In this document: in pieces, positions 8,274 to 16,571 of the stretch
Numbering within the stretch: the stretch's first letter is position 1
How the letters are laid out: every line of letters starts with the position of its first letter
Virus record (IMG/VR): IMGVR_UViG_3300028800_000311
Coordinates: 1-23,626 of that record
Strand: one strand, 5' to 3'
Length of the DNA: 23,626 nt
Origin: a virus
The notes under the pieces: model-generated
Databases searched by the model: none
Seen by the model: only the letters and a program-made list of their open reading frames with translations
What the model was told of the DNA's origin: nothing
Made by a program: the position numbers and the translations under genes

Positions 8274-8285
8274 GGAGTTGTTGCA

Positions 8286-9155
8286 GTGACAGCACTAACG
8301 TGGGACGAAGAGGTCAACCGCCTCTTCGAGACGGGTGTCGATCACGGCGTCCTGTACCCGCTCGACCCCGACACGGGTCTGTACAGCCCGGGCGTCGCCT
8401 GGAACGGGCTGACCGCGGTTAACGAGAAGCCTGCCGGCGCGGCTGCAACGCCGCAGTGGGCCGACAACATCAAGTACCTCAACCTCCTGTCCATCGAGAC
8501 CTTCGACTTCACCGTCGAGGCCTGGACGTACCCGGTGGAATGGGGTGCCTGCGACGGCAGTGCGGCTCCGCATGCGGGTGTCGCTGTCGGCCAGCAGACG
8601 CGTCAGCCCTTCGGCATGGTCTACCGGACCAAGGTGGGCAACGCCGTCGAGGCTGAGGCCGGCTTCAAGCTGCACCTGGTCTACGGGTGCCTTGCGGCCC
8701 CGTCGGAGAGGGACTACTCGACCGTCAACGACACGCCGGCCCCGGTTCAGTTCAGCTGGGACGTCACCACGACACCGGTCCCCGTCACCGATTTCAAGCC
8801 GACGTCGCTCATCACCGTCGACTCGACGGTCGTGAGCTCGGACAACTACAACGCCCTGTGCACGATCCTCTACGGTGACGTGGGCGTCGACCCGCTTCTC
8901 CCGACTCCCGACGCGGTGATCGCCATGTTCGCCGGCTCCGTCACCACGGTCACCACCGTGGAGCCGACGTTCAACCCGACGGGTCACCACCTGACGATCC
9001 CGTCGACGACCGGCGTGGTCTACTACATGGACGGCGCCATCGTTGCCAGTGGCGACCACGTCATCGCGGCCGACAAGCTGATCACTGCCATCCCGGCGGC
9101 TGGCTACGTGTTCTCCGCGATCTCGGTCGACGCCTGGCACATTGTCTACTCGTAA
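8286..9155 (+). CDS. Major tail tube protein with C-terminal decoration domain
   Basis: The product has 289 residues. It is paralogous to the product of 9727-10521: both share the opening (WD...FE(T/A)GVD(H/R)GVL), EKP(A/S)G, E(A)(W/F)TYP.E, CDG, RQ.FG..YRT.VG, APSER/NPSER, and F(S)WD with FKP(T/S)S. It is taken as the principal tube subunit because its codons are almost all G/C-ending (29 of the first 33 examined), as in the capsid gene. The core runs to about residue 210; the rest is an added beta-rich domain ending AIPAAGYVFSAISVDAW, which resembles the end of the capsid protein. The GTG at 8286 has AAGGAG at 8272-8277. Confidence 0.85.
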   Translation: MTALTWDEEVNRLFETGVDHGVLYPLDPDTGLYSPGVAWNGLTAVNEKPAGAAATPQWADNIKYLNLLSIETFDFTVEAWTYPVEWGACDGSAAPHAGVAVGQQTRQPFGMVYRTKVGNAVEAEAGFKLHLVYGCLAAPSERDYSTVNDTPAPVQFSWDVTTTPVPVTDFKPTSLITVDSTVVSSDNYNALCTILYGDVGVDPLLPTPDAVIAMFAGSVTTVTTVEPTFNPTGHHLTIPSTTGVVYYMDGAIVASGDHVIAADKLITAIPAAGYVFSAISVDAWHIVYS

Positions 9156-9178
9156 GTAGACCGATGAAGGGACAAGGA

Positions 9179-9715
9179 ATGCTCCGTCTAGTTTTCGGGA
9201 GTGAGTTCTTCGACGAGGCGAAACAAGAGTTCGTCACCGTGGAAGACACAGTCCTTGAGATGGAGCATTCCTTGGTCTCATTGTCAAAATGGGAGTCAAA
9301 GTGGGAAGTTCCGTTTCTCGGGCATGATAATAAGAGCGAGGAACAAGTTCTTGACTACGTGAAGATGATGATTGTAGGTCCCGAACCTACTCCGGAACTT
9401 TTCGCCAGAATTACAAATGACATGATTACTCAGGTTAACACGTACATCAATGCCAAGATGTCGGCGACGTGGTTTAACGATAAGGCCAAGAAAGGTCCAG
9501 GTAGGATAGTCACTGCCGAGATTATCTACTACTGGATGATCTCTCTTGGAATCCCATTCGAGTGCCAGCACTGGCATCTTAACCGGTTGCTGACACTTAT
9601 CAAGGTATGCAGCGCCGAGAATGCGCCCAAGAAGAAGATGAGCCGAGCAGAAGCGGCAGCACAACAGCGGACGTTGAACGAGCAGCGGCTCAGGCAACTC
9701 AATTCGACCGGCTAG
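9179..9715 (+). CDS. Tail assembly chaperone-like protein
   Basis: The product has 178 residues from ATG 9179, chosen because GAAGGGA (9166-9172) sits 6 nt before it and because relatives tend to start 'MLxI...EFFDE'; an upstream ATG at 9164 has no ribosome binding site. The segment LEMEHSLVSLSKWESKWEVPFLG with EEQVLDYVKMM is a recurring pattern of the chaperones that bind the tape measure during tail assembly. The C-terminal 30 residues are basic and Gln-rich. Chaperones usually stand directly before the tape measure and often make a -1 frameshift product; here the gene lies between two tube paralogues and no convincing slippery heptamer was seen. Confidence 0.65.
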   Translation: MLRLVFGSEFFDEAKQEFVTVEDTVLEMEHSLVSLSKWESKWEVPFLGHDNKSEEQVLDYVKMMIVGPEPTPELFARITNDMITQVNTYINAKMSATWFNDKAKKGPGRIVTAEIIYYWMISLGIPFECQHWHLNRLLTLIKVCSAENAPKKKMSRAEAAAQQRTLNEQRLRQLNSTG

Positions 9716-9726
9716 GGAGGTGTTTA

Positions 9727-10521
9727 ATGCCGAGAATCAACTGGGATCAAGCCGGATCAAGATTCTTTGAGGCTGGTGTCGACCGAGGAGTCCTGTTCAC
9801 GACTGGAAACCCTGGGGTCCCTTGGTCGGGACTTATCTCGGTCACCGAAAAGCCTTCCGGCGGTGGAGCAACTTCGTACTACATGGACGGCCAGAAGTAC
9901 CTCAACGTGACAGCAGCTGAAGAGTATGCTGCAACGATTGAGGCGTTCACGTACCCAGACGAGTTCTATCCGTGTGACGGCTACGGACACGCGAAGACAG
10001 GACTTTACGCAACCCAGCAAGACAGGCAATCTTTCGGTCTGGCCTACAGGACAATGGTTGGAAGCGACAGCGACCCCGAAGATGCGTACAAGATACATAT
10101 TATCTATAACGCGCTGGCAAACCCGTCCGAGAGAGCCAATCAGTCGCTTAAAGACACGCCTGACACCACGAACTTCAGCTGGGATATTTCGGTAATGCCG
10201 AACCTGCTGTCTGGATTCAAGCCGTCTTCGCATCTCGTCATTGACACCCGGCAAGCCCATCCCGGGGCCGTCTCGGACATGGAAGATATTCTCTACGGAA
10301 CGGACTCGACAGAGTCGAGACTGCCAACGTTCGATGAGATCTTGACCGTGTTCGAAACCAATTCGCTGTTCGTCGTCACTGATAACGGTGATGGGACCTG
10401 GACTGCTACGGCTCCCGATGACCTAGGCGCGATCACGATGACGGACTCTACGCACTTCAGCATTACGTGGCCATCGGCCGTGTTCCTTAGCAGCACCTTG
10501 TACTCACTGAGCTCGTCCTAG
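9727..10521 (+). CDS. Second tail tube protein paralogue
   Basis: The product has 264 residues from ATG 9727, with GGGAGG at 9716-9721. It is alignable with the 8286 gene over most of its length (GVDRGVLF, EAFTYPDEFYPCDGYGHA, RQSFGLAYRTMVGSD, NPSERANQSLKDTPDTTNFS, SGFKPSSHLVID). Its C-terminal domain differs: LFVVTDNGDGTWTATAPDD followed by ITMTDSTHFSITWPSAVFL, a pattern seen in phage Ig-like appendages. Codon use is ordinary (15 of the first 30 codons end in G/C), unlike the 8286 gene, which suggests a lower dose. It may be a minor tube component or the ring at one end of the tube; that is inference. Confidence 0.8.
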   Translation: MPRINWDQAGSRFFEAGVDRGVLFTTGNPGVPWSGLISVTEKPSGGGATSYYMDGQKYLNVTAAEEYAATIEAFTYPDEFYPCDGYGHAKTGLYATQQDRQSFGLAYRTMVGSDSDPEDAYKIHIIYNALANPSERANQSLKDTPDTTNFSWDISVMPNLLSGFKPSSHLVIDTRQAHPGAVSDMEDILYGTDSTESRLPTFDEILTVFETNSLFVVTDNGDGTWTATAPDDLGAITMTDSTHFSITWPSAVFLSSTLYSLSSS

Positions 10522-10534
10522 AAAGGAGGCCTGA

Positions 10535-11215
10535 ATGGCTACCGTAGACGGAATGACCGCTGCCGCGATGGAAGCGATCCGCGATGGCGTTGTCGTCAGC
10601 GGAACGATCGACGGATCTGGACACTTGATCCTGACGAAATACGGCGGGGGCACGATCGACGCAGGAGCGATTCTCGGCACTGTCCCTAGTGCGACCACCA
10701 GTGTTCAGGGTGTTGTCCAGCTCGCCACAGGCGCTGAGGCCATCACTGGAACTGACACGGCGAAGGCCGTTACCTCTGCGGCCCTTGCCGCAGCCTTGTC
10801 TGGAATCCTGACTTCGATAGCTGGTCTCCAGCCTCTGGATTCGGACTTGACTGCCATCGCGGCCATATCTCCGTCGAACGATGATGTCATTCAGCGCAAG
10901 GCCGGAGCATGGACTAACCGAACGATCGCGCAACTGGCGACCGACTTGTCCGCGTCAGCCCTTCAGCCGAAGGACGCTGACCTGACAGCCATCGCGGGTC
11001 TCACGCCATCCACCAATGACATGCTGGCGTTCAAGTCAGGTGCGTGGGCAAACAGGACTCTTGCCCAGACGCTTGCCGACCTCGCAACGGTCGGTGACGC
11101 GATCGGATACCTGTACAACGGCTCGGCATATTTGGCGGTTAACGCCCCAGGAATCTATGTCGGAAGCGCCGACCCAGGCTCTGTCCCGAACGGATCCGTC
11201 TGGTACTCGGTGTAA
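10535..11215 (+). CDS. Minor tail / tail fibre protein with internal repeats
   Basis: The product has 226 residues; ATG 10535 follows AAAGGAGG (10522-10529). The middle has a segment TTSVQGVVQLATGAEAITGT, which recurs in phage tail fibres. Two repeats of about 45 residues follow (98-142 and 143-184), each opening LQP(L/K)D(S/A)DLTAIA and containing (S/A)GAW(T/A)NRT(I/L)AQ. The C-terminus has PGIYVGSADPGSVPNGSVW. These features point to a trimeric fibre or a neck/collar appendage. It lies before the tape measure, unlike the fibres placed after Dit, so it might decorate the head-tail region rather than the tip. Confidence 0.7.
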   Translation: MATVDGMTAAAMEAIRDGVVVSGTIDGSGHLILTKYGGGTIDAGAILGTVPSATTSVQGVVQLATGAEAITGTDTAKAVTSAALAAALSGILTSIAGLQPLDSDLTAIAAISPSNDDVIQRKAGAWTNRTIAQLATDLSASALQPKDADLTAIAGLTPSTNDMLAFKSGAWANRTLAQTLADLATVGDAIGYLYNGSAYLAVNAPGIYVGSADPGSVPNGSVWYSV

Positions 11216-11218
11216 GCC

Positions 11219-11968
11219 ATGTCATATAACCAGACACTTGTCGACAACTTTGATGACAACTCGTTCAGCACCTCGTTGTGGGCTAGGACAAGCAGCTCTA
11301 CTGCAGTGGAAGCCAGTGCAAAGCTCACGCTTACGCCGAACGCTTCTACAAGCCAGTGGCTTGTTACCGTCCCGACGTACGACCTGACGAACGGGAACAT
11401 CTTTGCTTTTCAGGCTACGAAAAGCGGAACTGCCGACTCGACCAACGAGATATATTTCGGAGCGAGCGACTCGGCGACACCAAACGCCGGCAACCGTGCG
11501 TCATTTGGCGCATTCGGCACGAGCGGAACAATCGAGTCGGATAACCAGGGATCGACAACGGTTTCCGGTTTCACGCTTGTCGGGACTCCTGCTGGTCCTA
11601 CGGCTACTGGCTGGACAGCAGGAACTTGGTACGGGATAGGCAACTGGGGATCAGATAACATTCTCCATTTGTACTCGTCCTCGGATGGCCAGACTTGGAC
11701 TGAGCTCGCTCACATGACGTTTGGCGGAACATTCGCCACAAGAAGTGCTTGTCATCCGTTCATCAGCGCTTTCGGTGCTGTTGCCGGTTATACACTCGCA
11801 CTGGACAATGCTTCTCTCTGGGTTCCCAGTACTGTCCACGGCAAAGTTCGCTCCGGCGGTGCTTGGGTGACGCCAACGGCGGCCAAAGTTCGCTCCGGCG
11901 GTGCTTGGGTAGTTCCAACAGCAGTAAAGGTTCGTTCCGGCGGTGCTTGGGTCGTGCCTACGAACTAG
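11219..11968 (+). CDS. Adhesin-like minor tail protein with three 14-residue C-terminal repeats
   Basis: The product has 249 residues. The first about 200 look like a lectin-type beta-sandwich (VDNFDDNSFSTSLWAR at the start; GTWYGIGNWGSDNILHLYSS and GYTLALDNASLWVP near the end), a fold used to bind sugars. Three 14-residue repeats follow (11843-11968), each with KVRSGGAWV. The ATG at 11219 lies 3 nt after the previous stop and has no clear Shine-Dalgarno sequence, so translation is probably coupled. A role in recognising the cell surface or virion decoration is inferred from fold and position, not shown. Confidence 0.7.
   Translation: MSYNQTLVDNFDDNSFSTSLWARTSSSTAVEASAKLTLTPNASTSQWLVTVPTYDLTNGNIFAFQATKSGTADSTNEIYFGASDSATPNAGNRASFGAFGTSGTIESDNQGSTTVSGFTLVGTPAGPTATGWTAGTWYGIGNWGSDNILHLYSSSDGQTWTELAHMTFGGTFATRSACHPFISAFGAVAGYTLALDNASLWVPSTVHGKVRSGGAWVTPTAAKVRSGGAWVVPTAVKVRSGGAWVVPTN
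11843..11968 (+). repeat. Three 42-bp in-frame tandem repeats
   Basis: Units begin at 11843, 11885 and 11927, with period 42 bp. They encode KVRSGGAWV followed by (T/V)PT. Nucleotide identity is high, including a shared CCGGCGGTGCTTGGGT stretch, so duplication is recent or maintained by recombination. Confidence 0.9.
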
Positions 11969-11976
11969 GAGATCCG

Positions 11977-12357
11977 ATGTCCGTCGATATTACGCAGACA
12001 GGGGACTGGAGCAAGACGTCGTCATATCTGCAAAGGATGGCGAAGCTTGACATCAGTCAGCAACTCCATGCTTACGGTCAAGCTGGCGTGTATGCGCTTT
12101 CAGCAGCAACACCGAAGCGTTCGGGTAAGACCGCGGAATCCTGGTATTACAAGGTATCCCGGTCAGGGAATACCTGGTTCGTTGGATGGTACAACTCCAA
12201 TGTCCACGAAAGCGTTCCGATCGCAATTCTCATTCAGTACGGTCACGGAACTGGATCTGGTGGGTATATTCAAGGCCGCGATTTCGTTAATCCGGCTATC
12301 AGGCCAGTCTTTGACATGATAACTTCGGGTGTGTGGAAGGTGGTGACATCGGATTGA
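11977..12357 (+). CDS. HK97 gp10-like tail completion protein
   Basis: The product has 126 residues. The pattern SAATPKRSGKTAESWYYKV, then HESVPIAILIQYGHGTGSGGYIQGRDFVNPAIRPVFD, is that of the HK97 gp10-like family that finishes the tail at its head-proximal end. The ATG at 11977 follows AGGAGA (11967-11972); the frame is open upstream but overlaps the adhesin gene. The usual place of this gene is between the stopper and the tail terminator; here it lies after the fibre genes and overlaps the tape measure start by 4 bp. Confidence 0.85.
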   Translation: MSVDITQTGDWSKTSSYLQRMAKLDISQQLHAYGQAGVYALSAATPKRSGKTAESWYYKVSRSGNTWFVGWYNSNVHESVPIAILIQYGHGTGSGGYIQGRDFVNPAIRPVFDMITSGVWKVVTSD

Positions 12358-15300
12358 GCAGTGTTGACGAGCGCGTCGTTGAGATGACGTTCAAGAATTC
12401 GGACTTCATCAAGAATGTTCAAGCGACGCTCACCGTCCTTCAAGCCCTGAAAGACAAGCTGAACTTCAAAGGCGCTACTGATAGCCTTAATGCTCTTGAC
12501 AGCGCCGGTAAGGGATTTTCGCTATCAGGCATTGGTAGTGCGCTTGATACCGTAGCATCAAAGTTCTCGACAATGGGACTCATAGGGATTACAGTCCTTA
12601 CCAATATTGTCAACAGAGCGATCGATGCAGGCATTGAGATTACCAAAGCTCTGGCGATTGATCCCATTAAAGAAGGTTTCTCGAACTATGAGAACCAGAT
12701 CAACTCGACCAAGACTATCATGGCGAACACGGGCGCTTCGCTCGACGTTGTCACAAGTAAGCTTAACGAGCTAAACACTTACGCTAATCAGACAATTTAC
12801 AGCTTCAACGACATGTCGACAGCGATTGGCACATTTAGCGCCGCCGGTGTCCCACTTAACCAGGCTGTTGGCGCTATTAAGGGCATGGGTAACTCGGCAG
12901 CCTTGTCTGGCGCGGGAGTTACTCAACTCCAGTCAGCCATGTACCAGATGAGTCAGGCTCTTGCCGGCGGTGTTATCAAGCTCCAGGACTGGAACTCTCT
13001 GCAGCAGGCGCAGGTTGCCTCCGGGAAGAACTTCCAGCAGGTGTTCGAAGACACCTCGGCGTCGATGGGCAAGAATGTCGATGCGATTGTCAAGGCACAA
13101 GGTGGTTTCAGGAACTCCCTGCAGACCGGCTGGCTGACGGCGGACGTCTTTACCAAGGCCATGAACATTATGGCCGGCCAGATCGACCAGACCACCGGTA
13201 AGACGGTTGCATACAGCGTTGCTCAGATCCAGGCAATGGGCTATACGAAGGCTCAGGCTGAGAATCTTAACAGGCTATCAGCGGCGGCCATTAGCTCTGC
13301 TACGCAAATCCGCACCTTCACGCAGCTGATGGATACGCTGAAGGATGAAGTGGCGACAGCGTGGGCCACAGTCTTCAAATCGCTTATCGGAGATCTTCCA
13401 GCTGCAGCACATGAGTTTACTGCGCTGCACACGGTTCTTGAGAACCTGCTAACCAACCCGATTTATGCTCTGAATAACTTCATCCAGCAGCTGGCTAAGC
13501 TAGGCGCTATCGACCTGATCGTCCAGTCGATGATTGACGTCTTCCATGCCTTGTCTGCTGTCTTCAAGGCGGTCGGCGATGCTTACCGGGAGATCTTCCC
13601 GCCGGTTAGCGCCGACACCGTTGCCAAGCTGATCCAGAAGTTCGAAGAGTTCACGTACAGTTTGATTCCGACGAAGGCCGGCATCAACGAGATTCGTGAC
13701 ATCTTCGTGGATCTGTTCTCGGCTGTTAAGATCGTCATCGACATCATTGGTGACGTCGCCAAGGGATTTGACGGCGTCGGAAGCTCAGCTGCCTCGGGCG
13801 GTAAGAGCATCCTTGGTGTCATCAGTTACCTGCTGAACTACGTGAATGCGCTCCTTCAGATCATTGAGGGCAACGCTAAGTTCGCGGACTTCTTTCAGGG
13901 CCTGGGCGCCATCCTCAGCTCACCGATCAGGCTTATCGCTGATGCGGCAGGCGGATTCAACCTTCTCGGCAAGGGCATTCAGGATGCCTGGACAGTCGCT
14001 AAGCCCATCTTCGACTTGATCGGTAATGCGATCGGTTCGCTGGGCAAGTCGATCGCCGCCAGCATTCAAAATGGGAGTTTCCAGAACGTTGTTAACACGT
14101 TCAACCAGATTGTCCTCGGCGGAATTCTTCTGAGCATTAAGAAGTTCATAGACAGCCTGAGCAAGGAGAAGGAAGGCGCAGGCCTCTTCGACACCATCAA
14201 GGAGTCGTTCGAGAGCCTGACAGGCGCGTTGAAGTCCATGCAGGCGGAACTCAAGTCAGCAACGCTTGAGAAGATCGCCATTGCTGTCGGACTTCTGACA
14301 CTGTCGATCATCGCCCTGTCCTACGTCAATGTTCAGAACCTCACGAAGAGCCTGACCGCAATCACAGCTGAGTTCATTCAGCTGGTTGCGTCAATGGTTG
14401 TTATCGACAAGCTTTCTGGAACTGCAGGATTCATCAAGCTTCCGCTCATAGCGGCGTCCATTGTCTTGCTGGCTGGCGCAATCGTCATCCTTTCAGCAGC
14501 GGTCGTTATCCTAGGGCACCTTAGCTGGGATGAGATAGTCAAGGGCCTGACGGCAATTACGGCTTTGCTGGCAGACCTGACGGCGACAATCTTGATTCTC
14601 GGAAGAAACCCCACGGGTCTTTACTCCACGGCAATCGGGATCGAAGTCATCGCTGTAGCCATGAACATCATGGCCGCAGCCGTAGGCAAGCTCGGCGCGA
14701 TGGACTGGCAGACCCTTCTCAAGGGTGTCGGGACAATCGCCGCGTTGCTTCTCGTGATGGCTGGATTCAATGCCATCTCTGCAGGCGGAGCAGAACTGAT
14801 CACCACGGCAGCAGCAATGGTGATCGTCGGAGCAGCCATCACGATCCTCGCTGGAGCCATTGACACACTGGGTAAGCAGCCTCTTGACGTCCTTGCAAAG
14901 GGACTTGGGACTATCGCTGCAGCCATGTTGATCATATCTGGCGGGCTATATTTGATGGAAGGCGCTCTTCCTGGAGCAGCCGCCCTCGTTGTAGCCTCCG
15001 CAGCGATCGTGATCTTGGCCGGAGCTCTTACCAGTCTCGGCGGATTGTCATGGACTGACATAGCGCAGGCTCTGGTAGTCCTGGCTGGATCGCTTGTGAT
15101 CATCGGGACTGCGCTCATATTCATGGAGGCGTCGCTTCCGGGTTCTGCAGCTCTCATTGTAGCTGCAGCTGCACTTGCTATTCTCGCACCAGTGCTTGTC
15201 GTACTAAGCACTTTGTCATGGGAAGGCATAGCGAAGAGTCTAGTAGCTCTTGCAGGAGCGTTCCTTGTCATCGGTGTGGCCGGCCTGGTTCTTGGTCCGC

Positions 15301-16571
15301 TGACTCCGGTTCTTCTTGCCTTCGGCGCTGCGATAGCACTTCTCGGCATCGGCATATTGGCGGCCGGAATCGGCGTAGCAGCCTTCGGAGTCGGCCTGAC
15401 TGCGGTCGCCGTGTCTGGTGGAGCAGCATTTGCCGTCCTTGTTGGCGGAATCGAAGCTCTGCTAGGCATCCTCCCGACCGTGGTTGTGACCCTCGGCAAG
15501 ACGATCGCTCAGTTTGCGGTAGCTCTCCAGCAAGCTGCACCGCCCGTTATTGCGGCTTTCACGGCCATCATGACTCAGCTGCTGAACGCGGTTATCGTCC
15601 TCGCGCCGAAGATTGCACAAGCAGCAACGGCCTTGATAACGGCTATCCTGACAGTTATCGCGGCTAATTCGCCGAAGATCATCTCAACGATGGCGACACT
15701 AGTCATCAATCTTCTAACCCAGCTAACAACCAACACGCCTAAGTTCATAGCGGCTGGCGTCAGCCTTATCATCGCTATATTTAACGGCATGTCGGCTAAC
15801 GTTTCGAAGGTTGTCGGCGCAGCGACCACGATGATTACCAACTTCATCGCGGCTATCGGCGCTAGCGCCCTTCGGATTACGCAAGCCGGTGCGACGATGG
15901 TTATCAACTTCGTGAACGGCCTTGCTGCGCAGATCAATGCGGATGCACCGGCAATGCGGGCTGCGGGTGTCAACTTGGCCCTGGCGATCATCAACGGCAT
16001 GACTGGCGGTATTCTCGGCGGAATCCCGTCGATCGTGAGCGCCGCTCAGAGCATGGCCCAGTCTGCGCTGAACGCCGCTAAGAGCCTGCTTGGGATCAAC
16101 TCACCATCCAAGGAATTCCAGTACGTAGGCGAAGGCATTCCTGAGGGCACCGTCGTTGGCATCAATAACGGCACTGGCGACGTCGAAGACGCTGCGGCAA
16201 ACATGGGCTCCAAGGCACTAGATGCCATGAAGAACAGCCTTGCGGCGGTTAACGATGCGGTCAATTCCGGCATCGATCTACAGCCGAAGATCACGCCTGT
16301 TATCGACCTGACGCAAGCCAAGGCCGGTTTCAGCACGCTCAACGGCATGTCGAAGAGTCAGCTGATCTCTGCGAATGTGTCGACCAACAAGGCGACGTCC
16401 ATATCTTCGGACAATGCAGAGACCGCTATCGCCCTGGGTATTAACCCTGCGGCTGGCACGAACTTGACCTTCGTGCAGAACAACACATCACCGAAGGCGC
16501 TCGATGCCGCAACAATCTACCGCCAGACGAAGAACCAGATCTCTCAAGTGAAGGGGGCGCTTCCCTCGTAA
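12354..16571 (+). CDS. Tape measure protein
   Basis: The product has 1405 residues from TTG 12354, which overlaps the TGA of the gp10-like gene; AAGGTGGTG at 12338-12346 is the ribosome binding site, and relatives I recall begin 'SSVDERVVEMTF'. A GTG at 12333 is the alternative but has no separate signal. The N-terminal region (about 100-300; ENQINSTKTIMANTG, MYQMSQALAGGVIKLQDWNSLQQA) is the common tape measure domain. Residues about 660-1020 are very hydrophobic and contain about five repeats of 56-60 residues. A second hydrophobic helical region follows, and LGINSPSKEF near residue 1248 is the typical late motif. No lysozyme or peptidase domain was seen. By the usual rule of about 0.15 nm per residue the tail would be near 200 nm. 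Confidence 0.95.
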   Translation: MSSVDERVVEMTFKNSDFIKNVQATLTVLQALKDKLNFKGATDSLNALDSAGKGFSLSGIGSALDTVASKFSTMGLIGITVLTNIVNRAIDAGIEITKALAIDPIKEGFSNYENQINSTKTIMANTGASLDVVTSKLNELNTYANQTIYSFNDMSTAIGTFSAAGVPLNQAVGAIKGMGNSAALSGAGVTQLQSAMYQMSQALAGGVIKLQDWNSLQQAQVASGKNFQQVFEDTSASMGKNVDAIVKAQGGFRNSLQTGWLTADVFTKAMNIMAGQIDQTTGKTVAYSVAQIQAMGYTKAQAENLNRLSAAAISSATQIRTFTQLMDTLKDEVATAWATVFKSLIGDLPAAAHEFTALHTVLENLLTNPIYALNNFIQQLAKLGAIDLIVQSMIDVFHALSAVFKAVGDAYREIFPPVSADTVAKLIQKFEEFTYSLIPTKAGINEIRDIFVDLFSAVKIVIDIIGDVAKGFDGVGSSAASGGKSILGVISYLLNYVNALLQIIEGNAKFADFFQGLGAILSSPIRLIADAAGGFNLLGKGIQDAWTVAKPIFDLIGNAIGSLGKSIAASIQNGSFQNVVNTFNQIVLGGILLSIKKFIDSLSKEKEGAGLFDTIKESFESLTGALKSMQAELKSATLEKIAIAVGLLTLSIIALSYVNVQNLTKSLTAITAEFIQLVASMVVIDKLSGTAGFIKLPLIAASIVLLAGAIVILSAAVVILGHLSWDEIVKGLTAITALLADLTATILILGRNPTGLYSTAIGIEVIAVAMNIMAAAVGKLGAMDWQTLLKGVGTIAALLLVMAGFNAISAGGAELITTAAAMVIVGAAITILAGAIDTLGKQPLDVLAKGLGTIAAAMLIISGGLYLMEGALPGAAALVVASAAIVILAGALTSLGGLSWTDIAQALVVLAGSLVIIGTALIFMEASLPGSAALIVAAAALAILAPVLVVLSTLSWEGIAKSLVALAGAFLVIGVAGLVLGPLTPVLLAFGAAIALLGIGILAAGIGVAAFGVGLTAVAVSGGAAFAVLVGGIEALLGILPTVVVTLGKTIAQFAVALQQAAPPVIAAFTAIMTQLLNAVIVLAPKIAQAATALITAILTVIAANSPKIISTMATLVINLLTQLTTNTPKFIAAGVSLIIAIFNGMSANVSKVVGAATTMITNFIAAIGASALRITQAGATMVINFVNGLAAQINADAPAMRAAGVNLALAIINGMTGGILGGIPSIVSAAQSMAQSALNAAKSLLGINSPSKEFQYVGEGIPEGTVVGINNGTGDVEDAAANMGSKALDAMKNSLAAVNDAVNSGIDLQPKITPVIDLTQAKAGFSTLNGMSKSQLISANVSTNKATSISSDNAETAIALGINPAAGTNLTFVQNNTSPKALDAATIYRQTKNQISQVKGALPS
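14520..15400 (+). repeat. Diverged 56-60 residue hydrophobic repeats in the tape measure gene
   Basis: Five units start at residues 723, 783, 842, 898 and 954 of the protein (nt 14520, 14700, 14877, 15045, 15213). Four of the five open with (L/M)(S/D)W, followed by about GL-x-x-I-A-A-L and, near the unit's end, ILAGA-x-x-x-LG or a variant. They are recognisable at protein level only. Confidence 0.65.

Noticed and set aside
8295-9140. 281-codon frame on the minus strand
   Set aside because: Same cause as above, opposite the G/C-ending tube gene; no start signal.
9607-9726. Possible -1 frameshift joining the chaperone-like gene to the second tube gene
   Set aside because: The second tube gene frame is open upstream of its ATG, but no good slippery heptamer was seen (GCCCAAG and the AAG run do not fit), and the ATG at 9727 has its own strong ribosome binding site.
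14621-15499. 292-codon frame on the minus strand
   Set aside because: It is antisense to the Ala/Val/Ile/Leu-rich repeats of the tape measure gene; the Ala/Thr/Pro-rich product has no domain pattern.
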